This document shows positions 11,030 through 22,206 of a stretch of DNA of 64,000 nucleotides, in pieces (the stretch's first letter is position 1; every line of letters begins with the position of its first letter). Location of the stretch: assembly GCA_039090855.1 (NCBI GenBank), contig CM076990.1, positions 196,545,232 through 196,609,231 on the forward strand. The letters are read 5' to 3'. Under the pieces are notes generated by a model. That model was not told the DNA's origin. It searched no databases and saw nothing but the letters and a program-made list of their open reading frames with translations. Origin of the DNA: Macrothele yani (lineage: Eukaryota > Arthropoda > Arachnida > Araneae > Macrothelidae). Made by a program: the position numbers and the translations under genes.

Positions 11030-11570
11030 ATTATCTTCGAGCCTGCTCGATACTGTTCCAGGGCGATGTAATTTTAAAGTTTTTTGTAAGATAGCAACAA
11101 GGGAAAAGATAGGAAATTTATGTTCCAGCCTGCCCGATACGTGTTCCAGGGCGATGTAATTCTTAGGTTTTCTGTAGGATAGCAGCATTGGGAAAGGTAG
11201 GAAATTCATGTTCATGTCAAGCCTGCTGGATACGTGTTCCATGGCGATGTATTTTTTTAAGATTTTCTGTAGGATAGAAACATTGGGAATGGTAGAAAAT
11301 TTGTGTTTGAGCCTGTGCGATGCGTGTTCCAGGGCGATGTAATTTTCGGATTTTCTGTAGGATGGGAACATTGGGAAAAGTAGAAAATTTATGGTCGAGC
11401 TTGTGCGATACGTGTTCCAGGGCTATGTAATTTTTAGATTTTCTGTAGGATAGCAATATTGGGAAAGGTAGATGTTTTATGCTCGAGCCTGCTCGATACG
11501 TGCTCCAGGGCGATGCAAGTTTTACGTTTTCTGTAGGATAGCAACATTGGAAATGGTAGAAAATGTTTCA
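11030..11570. repeat. 88-bp satellite, about six units
   Basis: The unit includes gatacgtgttccagggcgat, gtaattttta, ttttctgtaggatagcaaca and ttgggaaaggtagaaaattt. The gatgtaat motif recurs near 11066, 11152, 11246, 11335, 11424 and 11512, a spacing of 86-94 bp. Open frames on the minus strand across it (up to 157 codons) are by-products of the repeat. Confidence 0.9.
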
Positions 11571-13062
11571 CCTTTGTGCCGATAATGATATCTCTATATG
11601 CTTTTAATGTAACTATGAAGAATTAATTCTTCAAAGGATTCGCTTGCATTGATTTCTGTAGTTACTGTTCTCTGAAAGTTCTCCGGCATTTTCTTTCTCA
11701 CACAAGCAAATTTTATTATCTCTGCGATTACATTAATCTTATACGGTTCCATATTCGAGAAGAACTACATCAGAAAATCTCCAGTTTCGATTTTACTGAT
11801 CTTAGGTATTTCCATAGATCATGTACATTTTTCTCCCAATATTTCCGTGTACCTCATTTAGTTTTCTATGTTTCAATGTAATTTTGAAATTTTAAAATAG
11901 GTTTAAAAACAGCAGTCATATTTTGACTCTGGACTGCTTGCGCTATTAAACAAAACCTAGCCTCGGAAATACTTCCTTAAATTTTAATATCTTATAGTTA
12001 TTTTTTGTATTCGCTCGAACAAGCATCCAATTGTTCAATCCATGATTTTGATATAACACAAAATCAAATTTAATGCGTTTCATTTGATATATTAAAACGC
12101 CAGTGGAATAATTATTCACCCAATATTAAAACAGAGTTGTATTATCTCAGAACACCATGAAGAAACAATTCCCTGTTCACACGAAAGGCGTAAAAATCCA
12201 TTACTTCAGCATGCAGTGGCAGGACATGAATTTCCCCATGTGACCAGTTCTTCAGAAGACATGAAAATTGCATGCTCTTGGAGCGGAGATAGAATCAACT
12301 TCCCTAGGTTTCTACTCTTGAAGCTAACATCACACACCGAAATCTCTGAGAAAAAAAGAAAGAAAAGGAAAATGTTCTATCCATTTGAATTTTATATTAT
12401 TTCTTCATCGCCTCCTGCGCTGCATTTAATGGTGACATGCTGATGTCTAATCTGGGTTATCCACAATAATTTCTGCTGCGACGAGAGGAAGGCCTTCACT
12501 ACCGTAATATGAAAACTTCATATTTCTATATTAGCAAATTTTGGCGGTTTGGAATTGTAGTGTCCAAGCGGGTGCAACAGAGCATGTTAATACGATTTAT
12601 TGCTCTAGAGTGAAATTGTTTCCAAGCTTTTTGAAGAAGGCTATATAGAAGAAAGTATATTCTTATTTATCTGTACAATGAACCAGAGTAATTGTAAGAA
12701 AATACCATACAGAATCGCTTTATCAGTGCTGTAGTTTACAGTAAATGATTCCAAGACTATTATTAATAGGACTGAAAAAGATATCATCGACTGCTAGACT
12801 CACATGTGAACGGAATGCATCTCACTCTCTCATTCATATAAACAGACATCGTGTGGTTTAATTCCTTAAAATTTCTTGAGAAAAAAGTTAGTGAAGATAG
12901 ATAGTTAACTGGTGCGACGCTACCGTGGGTACTCCCACCCAAATTTTAGTTGAGCCCACCTTGTAGTTCCCTCACAAATATTTAAACAGTTAGAACAAAT
13001 AGCCTGGGGAATAATCTAAGATTTTAGGGAACTTGTGCGTGAAATTTTTGGATTCACAAATG
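11571..13062. other. Spacer without recognisable features
   Basis: AT-rich sequence. No gene, terminal repeat or tandem array was recognised. Confidence 0.45.
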
Positions 13063-13065
13063 CTT

Positions 13066-13403
13066 TAGAAACAAATAAGTACAAGACCTCAAAGTAATCC
13101 GGTTTTATCGATATAAACCGTGATCGTACAGGATCCGCCATTTCTCTGAACAACGGGCATCTTTTTTAAAGCAGTAGAACAACATTGTATTTAAAAAAGT
13201 GAAGAATATTAATAGAACTGAGAGGTTCATTTAGAAGTTTTTTAAACCTCTCTGTTCTATTTATGTTCTTCAGTTTGTTGTCTATGTTGTTCTAGTGCCT
13301 TGAAAAAGCCGCCGGTTGACGAGGAAAGGCTTGGTAGATCTTGTATGGTCATGTTTAACATCTATAAAAACAGATTATTTAGTTTCATACTTATTTGTTT
13401 CTA
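13066..13403. repeat. Long inverted repeat (foldback or MITE-like)
   Basis: The outer ends are tagaaacaaataagta (13066 on) and its complement tacttatttgtttcta (to 13403). The inner ends are gaactgagaggtt (to 13227) and aacctctctgttc (from 13245), around a 17-base loop. The two arms, each about 160 bp, can be aligned along most of their length with substitutions and small gaps. No coding content or target duplication was identified. Confidence 0.8.
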
Positions 13404-13571
13404 GTTAACTCTGGCATATCCACAATATTTTATTCACAAAAATTTTGTTATGTAAATGAATGTTTTGTTAAATTTAGTGTCTGTATTTCTAGGGAATGGA
13501 GGGAGTCCTCTGAGCGAAGGTCTAAGAGAGTAGTAGAGAGACACCATTTTTTGTGATTGGAGTTTAAAAAG

Positions 13572-13797
<226 letters not shown>

Positions 13798-14194
13798 TGT
13801 CAAGTTACAAGCTAAAATCCATAAACAGTTTATTACAACAAATCTTAAAAACAGACTAAACAAAAAAAGAAAAAAAAAGAAAACGACGAAAAAATGAGCT
13901 AAAATGGCTGCGAATAAATACTAACTTTTTAAAGGCCATGGAGGTTCGTATCCATCATTCCCAATGCTACACACGTTAAATACATACTACGTACAGTATG
14001 TACTAGAAACGTTTTGTTTACTGAAGATAACATCATCAGCATTGGGATAAATCTACATAAACAAAATATAATTTTTGCCAAAATATCTAACAAGCACTTC
14101 AAAATTTGTGACCTCGTATGATGCTTAGCCCCTTAATAGCCTCACTCCGAGTTCTGAGCTGCTGGTGTCGCCACTAATCATTAAATCTGAATTT

Positions 14195-14325
14195 TAAATA
14201 TTTTTTGTTGTTGGGAGGTTTAACGACTGCCATGAGTAAACTCTAAGGGCTATAAGCAGTTTCCCGTCCCTATATTGGGACCACTGGTTCCAGGGATGAT
14301 AGACACCGCCGTAAAACAAGCGCAG
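14195..14325 (-). repeat. SINE family 1, body fragment
   Basis: It matches the body of the SINE copies at 32795, 33835, 38560 and 42215 (ggtttaacgac, then gggctataagcagt, then cccgtccctat, then actggttccaggga). The tRNA-like head is missing. Confidence 0.7.
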
Positions 14326-14579
14326 CAGCCCTACTTAATTGGGAAGCTAAATTCTAGTTCTATAGATAACTGAAGAGATTAACATACTTCGACAACTACA
14401 ACAATCACATGTAATTCATGGTACGTAGAAGGTCATAACGTACATGACCTTCTAGAGGGAAAAACAGCTTATAGGGTAAGTTTGCTTTTTCTACGTCATA
14501 CTTTACATAACTGTCCCTTTTTCTTTTAAAACGACTCTTCCTCGCTAGCTGTTCGTTTACGGCTCTTTAACACTCTTAC

Positions 14580-14685
14580 TTTATTTCTCTCCCCCATGAA
14601 CGTTTGCCTCTAGCCCTATTTCTGAACGCTTGTCTTTGTAGCTGTGTAGAGAACACGAGTCAGTCTCTCACAGAGAGAGAGAGAG

Positions 14686-14728
<43 letters not shown>

Positions 14729-15620
14729 GTACTTCTTTTTCACTCACTACAGTAATTCTCTCTCTCGCTTTAAGCCTGTCTCTTTCTTCACCTCGTGCTA
14801 CACACGTCAGCAAGTGCGTCTCTGTTTAAGCTTACTGTTTCTCTCTATGTGCGACTACATCTCCACCAATTCTATTTTTGAATTTCTCTACGGCTATGTC
14901 CGCATCTTGACGTCATATTTTGTCTCTCTAATTCGGCTTTTCTCTTTCCCTCCGTCTGTATGTCTGAGACTCTCTTAATTCTCTGTCCCTCTTTTCATTT
15001 GCATATGTTTTCGTCTCTTTCTCTAAGTCTTTCTTCGTTAGGCTTTCTCTAATGCTGTTCTCTTTGATTCGGCCATTATCTCTCTCACTGTACGTTTGCA
15101 TTTCCTTTTGTAGCTCTCCCTTCCTGAGTCATACTCTTTCTCTTTCACTTTTCCTGTGTCTGCGTGTTTCTTTCTACATTGCTATTTCTAAGTCAATTTC
15201 TCGCTTTTTTCTCTTTCTATACGTTTGTATTTCTCACTAGAACTTTTTTCTGCAAATCCTTCTCTTTCTTAATTTCTCAAAGTCGTTCTCTCTCTCTTTA
15301 CTTCAGTACATCGTTTCTTTGTCTAGTATTCTATCTCTATATTTCCGTACATTACGGTCTCTCTAAACCTTTTCGTCTCCCTATGTAGTACAGTTTCTCG
15401 AATATTGTCGCTGTATACTTTCCTGTCTCTCTAATAATCTATCTATGAGAGTTGGACTTTCTTTCTCTTTGTGTGTATGCTAAGCAGGTATTTATTTTTA
15501 TAGTTTTTCTCTTTCGAGTCTGCGCGACTGCATCTTTCGCTAGTTCTCTCACTACGTCTGTATTTCTTTTAGCGTACGTCTGCGTCTCTTTCTCTCTTCC
15601 GTACGCGAGTTCTTGTTAAT
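14580..15620. repeat. CT-rich low-complexity region
   Basis: A pure TC run (about 14688-14723) sits in a kilobase of decayed CT-rich DNA on the plus strand. The Ser/Leu/Phe-rich open frames across it have no family features and are compositional. Confidence 0.9.
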
Positions 15621-16448
15621 TAATTTAAGAATTTCTCACAAAAATTTAAAGCACATGGTGTTGTGGTAAAAATTATTCTTTTGCATTAATATCAAAACTT
15701 GAAACAAACTAAGAAATTTAAAGTCCTTGGAAAATTTTAAACAACTGCGCCGACCATTAAAAGCGATTTAATCTGGAATCAAATATTTTGAAATTTTACG
15801 AATATTTTATCATCCATAAGTCTTTAATGCGTCTCTAGAAAGAGGCTCGAACGCATTTTATTAATTCAGTTCAAACATTTTACATTGTGATCTGGCAATT
15901 GATGTTCACTTCTCTGACAGATATTATATGCGATATAAGACCCAACTGAACGCAGCACATGCTCTGATGAAATATGTTAACAGTTTGATTAAACTTAATG
16001 GGACAATATTTTGCGCAAAATACTGTTAGAAATAGCTTAATATCGTCAGTAGAATCTAAATTGAAACGAAGAAAGTAGTAAATCAGTTTATTACGGCACA
16101 TTACCAAGGCGCAGTAGCTTGGTTCCCTGTCGGTCTCGGTTAAGCTTCTTAACATTAAAAGCTAATAAATGCATTTAATGCTTTTAAAAACACAAAAATT
16201 TTGGAATTCAGGAAATGACTGTTGCTACTCAATGGGGTATTAAAACTGTTATATTAAATTATATTCGGATTTTATGGAGATGTTAATAGGTCACTGTTTG
16301 CAAAGCTCGAAGTTCAGCAGACTCGTTAAAACTCAGTGTCGTGTTAATGGCAGATGGTGGGAAATGTTGTCGTTAGAAGAACTGAAGTCTATGAGAGTTT
16401 CTATGGTTTCACGAATGGGGATATTCCTTTTTGATGATCCACATAATA
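15621..16448. other. AT-rich spacer
   Basis: Nothing recognised up to the left end of the Tigger element. Confidence 0.45.
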
Positions 16449-16941
16449 CAGTACTACCTCTCAATAAGGGGCACCCATGGGACCGGATGTTTTGTCCCTT
16501 AAATAGAGGTGTCCCTTATTGGGAGGTTCCTAACGAAATACGTATTAAATAAATGCATAATAGACATTATGTAAATAACAGTAAATCTTAAATACCATAA
16601 AAATACTGTATAAAATACATATATATATATGTAAAAGAAATACAGTACATGTAAAAAGTACAGTACCTGTATATGAAACAGTGGAAAGTACATGCAGTAC
16701 GTATTTATTTGAGGTAATCCTACACATGGTTTTTTTTTTTAAACCTTTCAATTTACAGGCATTTTTCTTCACCTGAATACATAATACACTCACGCACAAT
16801 GAAATCTGCGCACCAAGAAGAAAGCATCGGATTGAACTGAAATTTTATGGACGTAATGATACAGTGCATGATACACATGATGGTAAAAACAGAGCTGCAG
16901 GACAATTACACAGGGATCTGTGGCACGTGGTCCAGTCATCT

Positions 16942-17907
16942 TCAATAGCGCGTCGCACCACCTCGTGCGGCCATATGTGCTGCAATACGGTCTGGCATGG
17001 AGGCGAAGAGACGCCTGATGTTGTCCTGCGGTAGACTGACCCCACACGTGCTTGACGGTGTGCTCCAAATCCCGGATAGTGCGGCACGGCGGCAGCTGGA
17101 GTTTCAACTGGTCCCATACATGCTCGATAAGACATGTCCGGGGAGCGGGCAGGCCATGGAAGTATCTGGACATGACGTAGGCACTCCTTGGCAACTCGAG
17201 CCGTGTGCGGGCGGGCATTATCCTGCTGGTATAGTGCATTTGGAATCAAGGCCAGGAATGGGAGTACATGGGGCCGTAGGATCTCATCCACATCCCGCTG
17301 GCCCGTCAATGATCCACGTACCACTATTAGAGCTGATCGGCTATCGTAGGCAATGGCTCCCCAGACCATAATTCCTGCATTGGGGGAGGTGTGGTGCTCG
17401 AAAGCGGGGTTGGGATTGTGCCGTTGACCCGAGGACCTCCACACCCGGACACGATGATCATCTGTCCCCAAAGCGAAGCGGCACTCATCGCTAAACACTA
17501 CACATCACCATTCTGTGGCGTGCCACGTCGCTCTAGCCTGGCACCACTGCAAATGGAGCCGGCGATGTTCCGGTGTTAATAGCAGTACACGTAAGGGGCG
17601 CTGGGATCGTATTTTCGCCTCCACGAGGCGTCGGGAAATGGTTCGTGGGCACACAGGAGCCGCTACATCTGCCTGTATAGTGGATCGGGTCCCCGTGGGA
17701 TCCGTTCGTGCCTGGCACACAATCCATGATTCTCTTTACCGGTGGTTCTCCTGGTCCATGCGGTGGTTCTCCTGGTTCGGCGGACGGTATGGTTAGAACG
17801 ATCCACGTTGCGAGCTATACGGCGCGTGCAGTTCTCAGCCGGATGATCCGGCCTCTCTCAAAGTCCGTACGTTGCGTAAATCGACGTCTATGGAGTCTAC
17901 CCGGCAT
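16942..17907 (-). pseudogene. Tc1-like transposase, family F
   Basis: ATG at 17907 (MPGRLHRRRFTQRTDFERGR) opens the first DNA-binding helix. The middle carries an in-frame GEPP(H/V)-type duplication near 17745-17785. FSDECRFALGTDDHRV (first Asp, about 17450-17500), YQQDNARPHTARV (second Asp, about 17190-17232) and, after a frameshift near 17115, IEHVWDQLK (Glu) mark the DDE core. The natural end is GGATRY-stop at 16942. A stop after ATEW (17505) and the late frameshift show decay. The 217-codon frame from 17498 contains both Asp motifs but ends in the wrong frame after PWPARSPDM. Confidence 0.87.
17723..17783. repeat. 22-bp tandem duplication in the Tc1-F coding region
   Basis: cggtggttctcctggt is followed by ccatg and then again cggtggttctcctggt, in the linker between the DNA-binding and catalytic regions. 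Confidence 0.8.
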
Positions 17908-18164
17908 TATTGTCACTCTGTACTTTTGCTTGCGTCGGCTGGCGCTTTTCGCTTTCATGGGGCATCGACTACACGCCTGTTTATGAGGCTACCGGTTCGT
18001 GCTTGCAGCTCCACCACATGATGTGCAGTCATGCGCACTCGCAGCATACGTGGATCATTTGTATACCAGCACGCACTCTAGCTATTTGTAACGTTTCGCG
18101 GTTGTAGCATGTTTTCTTCTTGGTGCGCAAATTTCATTGTCCGTGGGTGTATATTAAGCTTACT

Positions 18165-18420
18165 AATTAAATTGAGATCCCAGTCCTGCCGGACACCTAG
18201 TCTTCGGTTTTTCCGGGGTTTTCCGCTGACTCCCTGTGTTTGGGGACGCGAATGCGTAGATGCTTCCTCGTGGAGTCGGCCCCGGATGCACTTTGTCCCT
18301 TACCAGTATGCGGCAGGGGAATGGCAAGCTGGCTTAATTAATTTGCCAGTAGTACTCAAGGACGCATAGTCGTCTTTGCGGGACTCAACCCGCAATGAGC
18401 GGACGAGATATATATATAGA
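18165..18420. repeat. Unclassified inserted sequence between Tc1-F and the Tigger coding remnant
   Basis: GC-richer than its surroundings (for example cttcggtttttccggggttt). It is bracketed by similar short stretches, ttaaattgag near 18166 and 18424. It resembles neither Tc1 nor Tigger coding sequence, so it may be a separate small insertion. The family is unknown. Confidence 0.35.
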
Positions 18421-18900
18421 GAATTAAATTGAGTCCTTCAATGTCCCCTACATTTAAAAATAACTTATGCAACTGTCTTGCGTATTTTAAAACTTTCTTA
18501 AAGTTTTGGATATCATAGCCTTTCTCTTCTTTCCCATCACTTTTCGGATCCTCCAAGCACTTTTCTGTTATGCCTTGATTATCAACTACAGGAATAAAAG
18601 CGATGCCTTTATTAGAATCATCACTACACAGCTGTTCACCGATTGCAATATATTCCTTTATCGCAACATTACTGCCACTGTCTTTGACAAGTTCACACAA
18701 TTCTACATTTTCTTCAGTGTACTCACACAGTTCACTTACACTGGACACTGAAATAGTGAAGCCTGCCCTCTTAAAAGACTGTTTAACACAACTTAGAAGT
18801 ACATATAGATCTAACTGTCGTAGTTATCCACTGTATTGCATTCAATACATTAACAGACTTCGCAAGATGTTCGTTGTTTTCAAAAAAAGAACTTAGAGAA
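18356..18900 (-). pseudogene. pogo/Tigger-like transposase, C-terminal remnant
   Basis: Minus strand, in two frames. LNAIQWITTTV (about 18845-18813) and CVKQSFKRAGFTISV (about 18792-18745) match the Tigger pattern of an Asp/Asn-Ala-Ile helix, Trp, and CF-KAGF. An acidic tail follows, with SELCEYTEENVELCELV and, near 18500-18440, NFKKVLKYARQLHKL. Tigger-type proteins end in a similar acidic tail plus helix. The DDE core and CENP-B-like N-terminus are absent, probably lost to the insertions around it. A 130-codon open frame remains from 18748. The call is by pattern and is moderately secure. Confidence 0.6.
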
Positions 18901-19069
18901 AGAACATGCCATAGAAACAGTTTTCTACGTGCAATCGTGAAGCTTCTGATGCTACCTTACTCCATAGGCTACAATACTGATGTTGCATTAGGTGGAAAGA
19001 TTACCAATTTCATATATTTTAGTTTTCAATTTCTGATTTTTGAGTGGAACAACTTTTTTTAAAGAATAT

Positions 19070-20010
19070 TATGATTTCTACAAGTGTCCCTAAAATACTG
19101 TGCCCCTTATTCGGAGATTTAGTAATAATACCTTAGGATCCCTATACCAAGGAACTGGGTACAGGAGAATTGTCCCTTATTAGGAGGTAAATACTTTAGG
19201 ATCCCTATACCAATGAACTGGGACTAGGAGAATTGCCCCTTTTTCGGAGGTAAATGCCTTAGGAACCCTATACAAATTGACAGGGACTAGGAGAACTGTC
19301 CCTTATTCAGAGGTAAATACCTTAGGATCCCTGTACCAATGGACTGGAACTAGGAGAATTGTCCTTTATTCGGAGTTAAATACCTTGGGATTCCTATACA
19401 AGTGGACTGGGACTAGGATAATTGTTCCTTTTTTGGAGGTAAATACCTTATAAACTCTATACCAATGGACCGGGACTAGGAGAATTGTCCCTTATTCGGA
19501 AGTAAATACCTTATGATCTCTATACCAATGGACCGGGACTAGGAGAATTGTCCCTTATTCGGAGGTAAATACCTTGGGATTCCTAAACAAGTGGATTGGG
19601 ACTAGGAGAATTGTTCCTTATTCGGAGGTAAAAACCTTAGAATCCCTATGCCAATGGACTTAGACTAGAAGAACTGTCCCTTATTCGGAGGTAAATACCT
19701 TAGGACCCCAATACAAGTATAGGGATCATATACAAATAGTATAGGGGTCCTATACAATTGTATAGGGATTCATATACAAATGGACCGGGACTAGGAAAAT
19801 TGCCGCTTATTCGGAGGTAAATACCTTATAGGATCCCTATACAAATGGACTGGAACTAGGAGAATTGTCCCTTATTCGTAGGTAAATGCCTTAGGATCCG
19901 TATACCAATGGACTGGGACTAGGAGAATTGTCCCTTATTCGGAGGTAAATAGCTTAGCATCCCTAAACCAATGGACTAGGAGAATTGTCCTTTATTCGGA
20001 TGTGTCCCTT
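19070..20010. repeat. 63-bp satellite derived from the Tigger subterminal motif, about 14 units
   Basis: The consensus unit contains ttgtcccttattcggaggta, aataccttaggatccctata and ccaatggactgggactagga. Units are 62-65 bp apart from about 19090 to 20000, with one irregular stretch at 19700-19760. The gtcccttattcggaggt core is also present as single copies at both ends of the surrounding Tigger element (16490-16535 and 19990-20015). Confidence 0.93.
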
Positions 20011-20028
20011 AAAAGAGGTAACACTGTA

Positions 20029-20535
20029 CTACTTTTGTTGCTGCTTACTTCTAAAAACCAGAAAGCGTAGTACAGCTTTAGTAATAATTTCTATAAAAGC
20101 GCAATTTTTACGACAAGCAAACTAACCTTAGTCTATTCAAAATAACTGCTTCCGACGTCCACACACTGCATGCAACGATCACGAAACAACTAAAATGGCA
20201 AATCGAAGGCTATGTCTGATATATTATTCAAAGTTTTCGTCACAACGCATTGAATGATGTCTACGGCAAAAAAATAGTAGCCTTTCAGTGGTGCCATGAG
20301 CTTCGGGAACAAGAAGTCACACGGTTCAAAGTCCGGTGAATAAGGTTGGTGTGACATTACTCAAACTTTTTTGATGGCCAAAAACTTCAGAAAAATCAGA
20401 GCCTTGCGGATAGGGCCGTAGGTAAGAGATGGGCTACAGAGGATTCAGCCCTTTCTGCAAGGCAAGCAAGGAAAATTGCCGTTGAAAATTCTGTGATATT
20501 TTATTTTCGGCGGTTTATGAAAAATTACCTTTAAA
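20029..20535. other. Spacer, possibly mariner-like 5' flank
   Basis: No confident feature. Short phrases such as gaataaggttggtgtgacat resemble decayed antisense transposase sequence, but I could not place them. Confidence 0.3.
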
Positions 20536-20539
20536 TCCA

Positions 20540-20860
20540 AAGGGAGAGATCCATTTAACTGCTATTATTAATATTTAGCCAGTGCCGTTAACGCCCACCA
20601 GATGGAGACGTCTCAGTAGCTAAGCCCATCTTACGGATTTACGATGTCAGAAGCTGACAGAAAAACACACATAGCGCCGTGGATTGTTGTCCACCGTGGT
20701 GTAAGGCTAACGCGCTCGGCTAGACATCGAGAGATCCGGGATTCAATTCCCCGGCGGTCACCGAATGACAATTTTTCGGTTGCTGTGTGTTAAAACGTGG
20801 AAAGAGCGATGTCTTTGCTTATTCACTGACGCCACGTATTTGGAGGATTTTCACTTTATG
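20540..20860 (+). repeat. SINE family 2, tRNA-derived
   Basis: A leader (gtgccgttaacgcccaccag, atggagacgtctcag) precedes a tRNA-like segment at about 20690-20760. Box A-like tggtgtaaggctaacgcg and box B-like gggattcaattcc are in order. A tail with tttttcggttgctgtgtgtt and acgtggaaagagcgatg follows. The same leader, head and tail recur at 55205-55770. A real tRNA is unlikely: the acceptor ends do not pair and the copies are embedded in a longer repeat. Confidence 0.75.
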
Positions 20861-20869
20861 TTATAAGAG

Positions 20870-21715
20870 TTTGTCGGCAAAACTCGTTCCTAGGCCTGGT
20901 CGACCTGAAAGTGTTGTTACGGAGCGTGTTAACACTGTTTGGGCAATCCTGCAAGAAGATCGACGAATGACGTGTGAAATATAGCTGCGTCAACTAATGT
21001 GTTATTACTGCTGCATCGTGTGTGTTCCAGATGGGTACCTCACCACTTGACAAGAGAACAATTTTTAGCCAGAGCTCAGGTGTGTCATGAGTGGAAACAA
21101 ATGATCGCAAAGGATCCAGACTTTCTAAACGCAGTAATAACTGCCGATGAAACGTAGGTCCACTATTCCGACCCCCTCACGGAGCGTGCAACGAGTGTCT
21201 GGAAACACACAGGCTCACCTCCTCAGAAAAAAAAAATTGCCAAACCAAATCAGCTGGGAAGATGGTGATGATAATTTTTTTATCTTTTATAAAGGTGTAG
21301 TCTAACAGCATGCCGTTCCTCCACAAGATACTGTCAATGCTGAGTACCAATCATTTCAGTCTTGAAACGGCACATATCGATTAAGCGACCGGAACTGGTG
21401 GGCAAGTGGACCCTACACAGCGATAACGCCGGCCCACATGTGGCTGCTTGTATTCAACAGTTTCTTACGAAATGGAGTATTGAAATTATGCCTGCCTACA
21501 GTCCTGATCTCGCCCCGTGCGATTTCTGGTTGTTCCCAACAATGAAGGAGAAGTTCCGTGGCCCAGCATTCAACGCAGATGCTGACGTCATTCAAGCTGT
21601 ACAGGGGTCGCTGAAGCAGCTTCCACAAAATGCCTTCGCCACATGCTTTGAAAAGTGGACTGAACGATGGGACCGTTGCATATCATCCGAGGGAAGATAC
21701 TTTAAGAAAGAGTAA
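20870..21715 (+). pseudogene. Mariner transposase
   Basis: LVPRPGRPESVVTERVNTV (about 20890-20946) is the linker after the DNA-binding domain. ITADET (first Asp, about 21140) is followed by a stop. HTGSPPQKKK is near 21205. An open frame from 21362 carries WTLHSDNAGPHVAACIQQFL (second Asp), then YSPDLAPCDFWLFPTMKEK, where the third catalytic residue is Asp as in mariners (DD34D type), and ends at KKE-stop 21715. The N-terminal helix-turn-helix is missing, and the left end abuts the SINE. Several stops and shifts make it inactive. Confidence 0.88.
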
Positions 21716-21718
21716 CAT

Positions 21719-22205
21719 ATATTTTGCTGTACCTAATTTTCTTCATTTTGTGTGATTTTAATCTCAGTCTCTATAGAACGGCCGTGGAACATATATTAAT
21801 GCCAGCGGTACTTGGCGCATGCACTAAGTGGTACTGATGCCTGGGATAAGTCAGGTGCTACCTGCATCTGAGGGGTTTTACTGAGACACTCCGAGAGGCG
21901 CCGTGTTGGACGGACACGAGGTGAGTGCTGGGAGACACGGATGTTATGGGGCACGTGTGAACGAAGTGCTGCTGTGTGATAAAGATATATGTCGCTGTGC
22001 TTCAGTCAGGACGTCGGTCCTGGAATGAAATTGTTAATTCATATATGGTGTGCGTTTTCTGTTGCTGATTATGGGTGTCTACGAATCTTCGTGAATTAAT
22101 AACATGTGGTAGTGAAAGACTTCATGAATACATTGGGGACATGACAGCGGAACCCGACAAGGAGACTCAAAGTCATACGGGTCTCTTCCAGGAAGTTATT
22201 GCTTC
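21719..22205. other. Spacer
   Basis: Nothing recognised between the mariner and the 146-bp tandem element. Confidence 0.45.
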
Positions 22206-22206
22206 T

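Larger units (their letters stand above)
16787..18149 (-). mobile_element. Tc1-like element, family F (nested in Tigger)
   Basis: The 1,363-bp element is flanked by TA at 16785-16786 and 18150-18151. Inverted ends of about 39 bp: cactcacgcacaatgaaatc at left, and on the other strand at right cacccacggacaatgaaatt. Both continue into tgcgcaccaagaagaaa. Confidence 0.93.
16449..20026 (-). mobile_element. pogo/Tigger-like element containing a Tc1 insertion and an expanded array
   Basis: Left end: cagtactacctctcaataag with TA at 16447-16448. Right end, read on the minus strand: cagtgttacctcttttaagg, with TA at 20027-20028. Both subterminal regions carry the motif gtcccttatt(c/g)ggaggt next to gtcccttaaa(a/t)agaggt. 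The minus-strand coding remnant at 18356-18900 fits a Tigger transposase C-terminus. A 1.36-kb Tc1 element sits inside, and most of the right part is a 63-bp array. The terminal match is imperfect but agrees with orientation and content. Confidence 0.75.

Noticed and set aside
10898..11456. 157-codon minus-strand frame with repeated NYIALEHVS peptide
   Set aside because: Explained by the 88-bp satellite.
16274..16552. 92-codon frame MEMLIGHCLQ...
   Set aside because: Its second half is the Tigger terminal repeat region and the first half has no family features.
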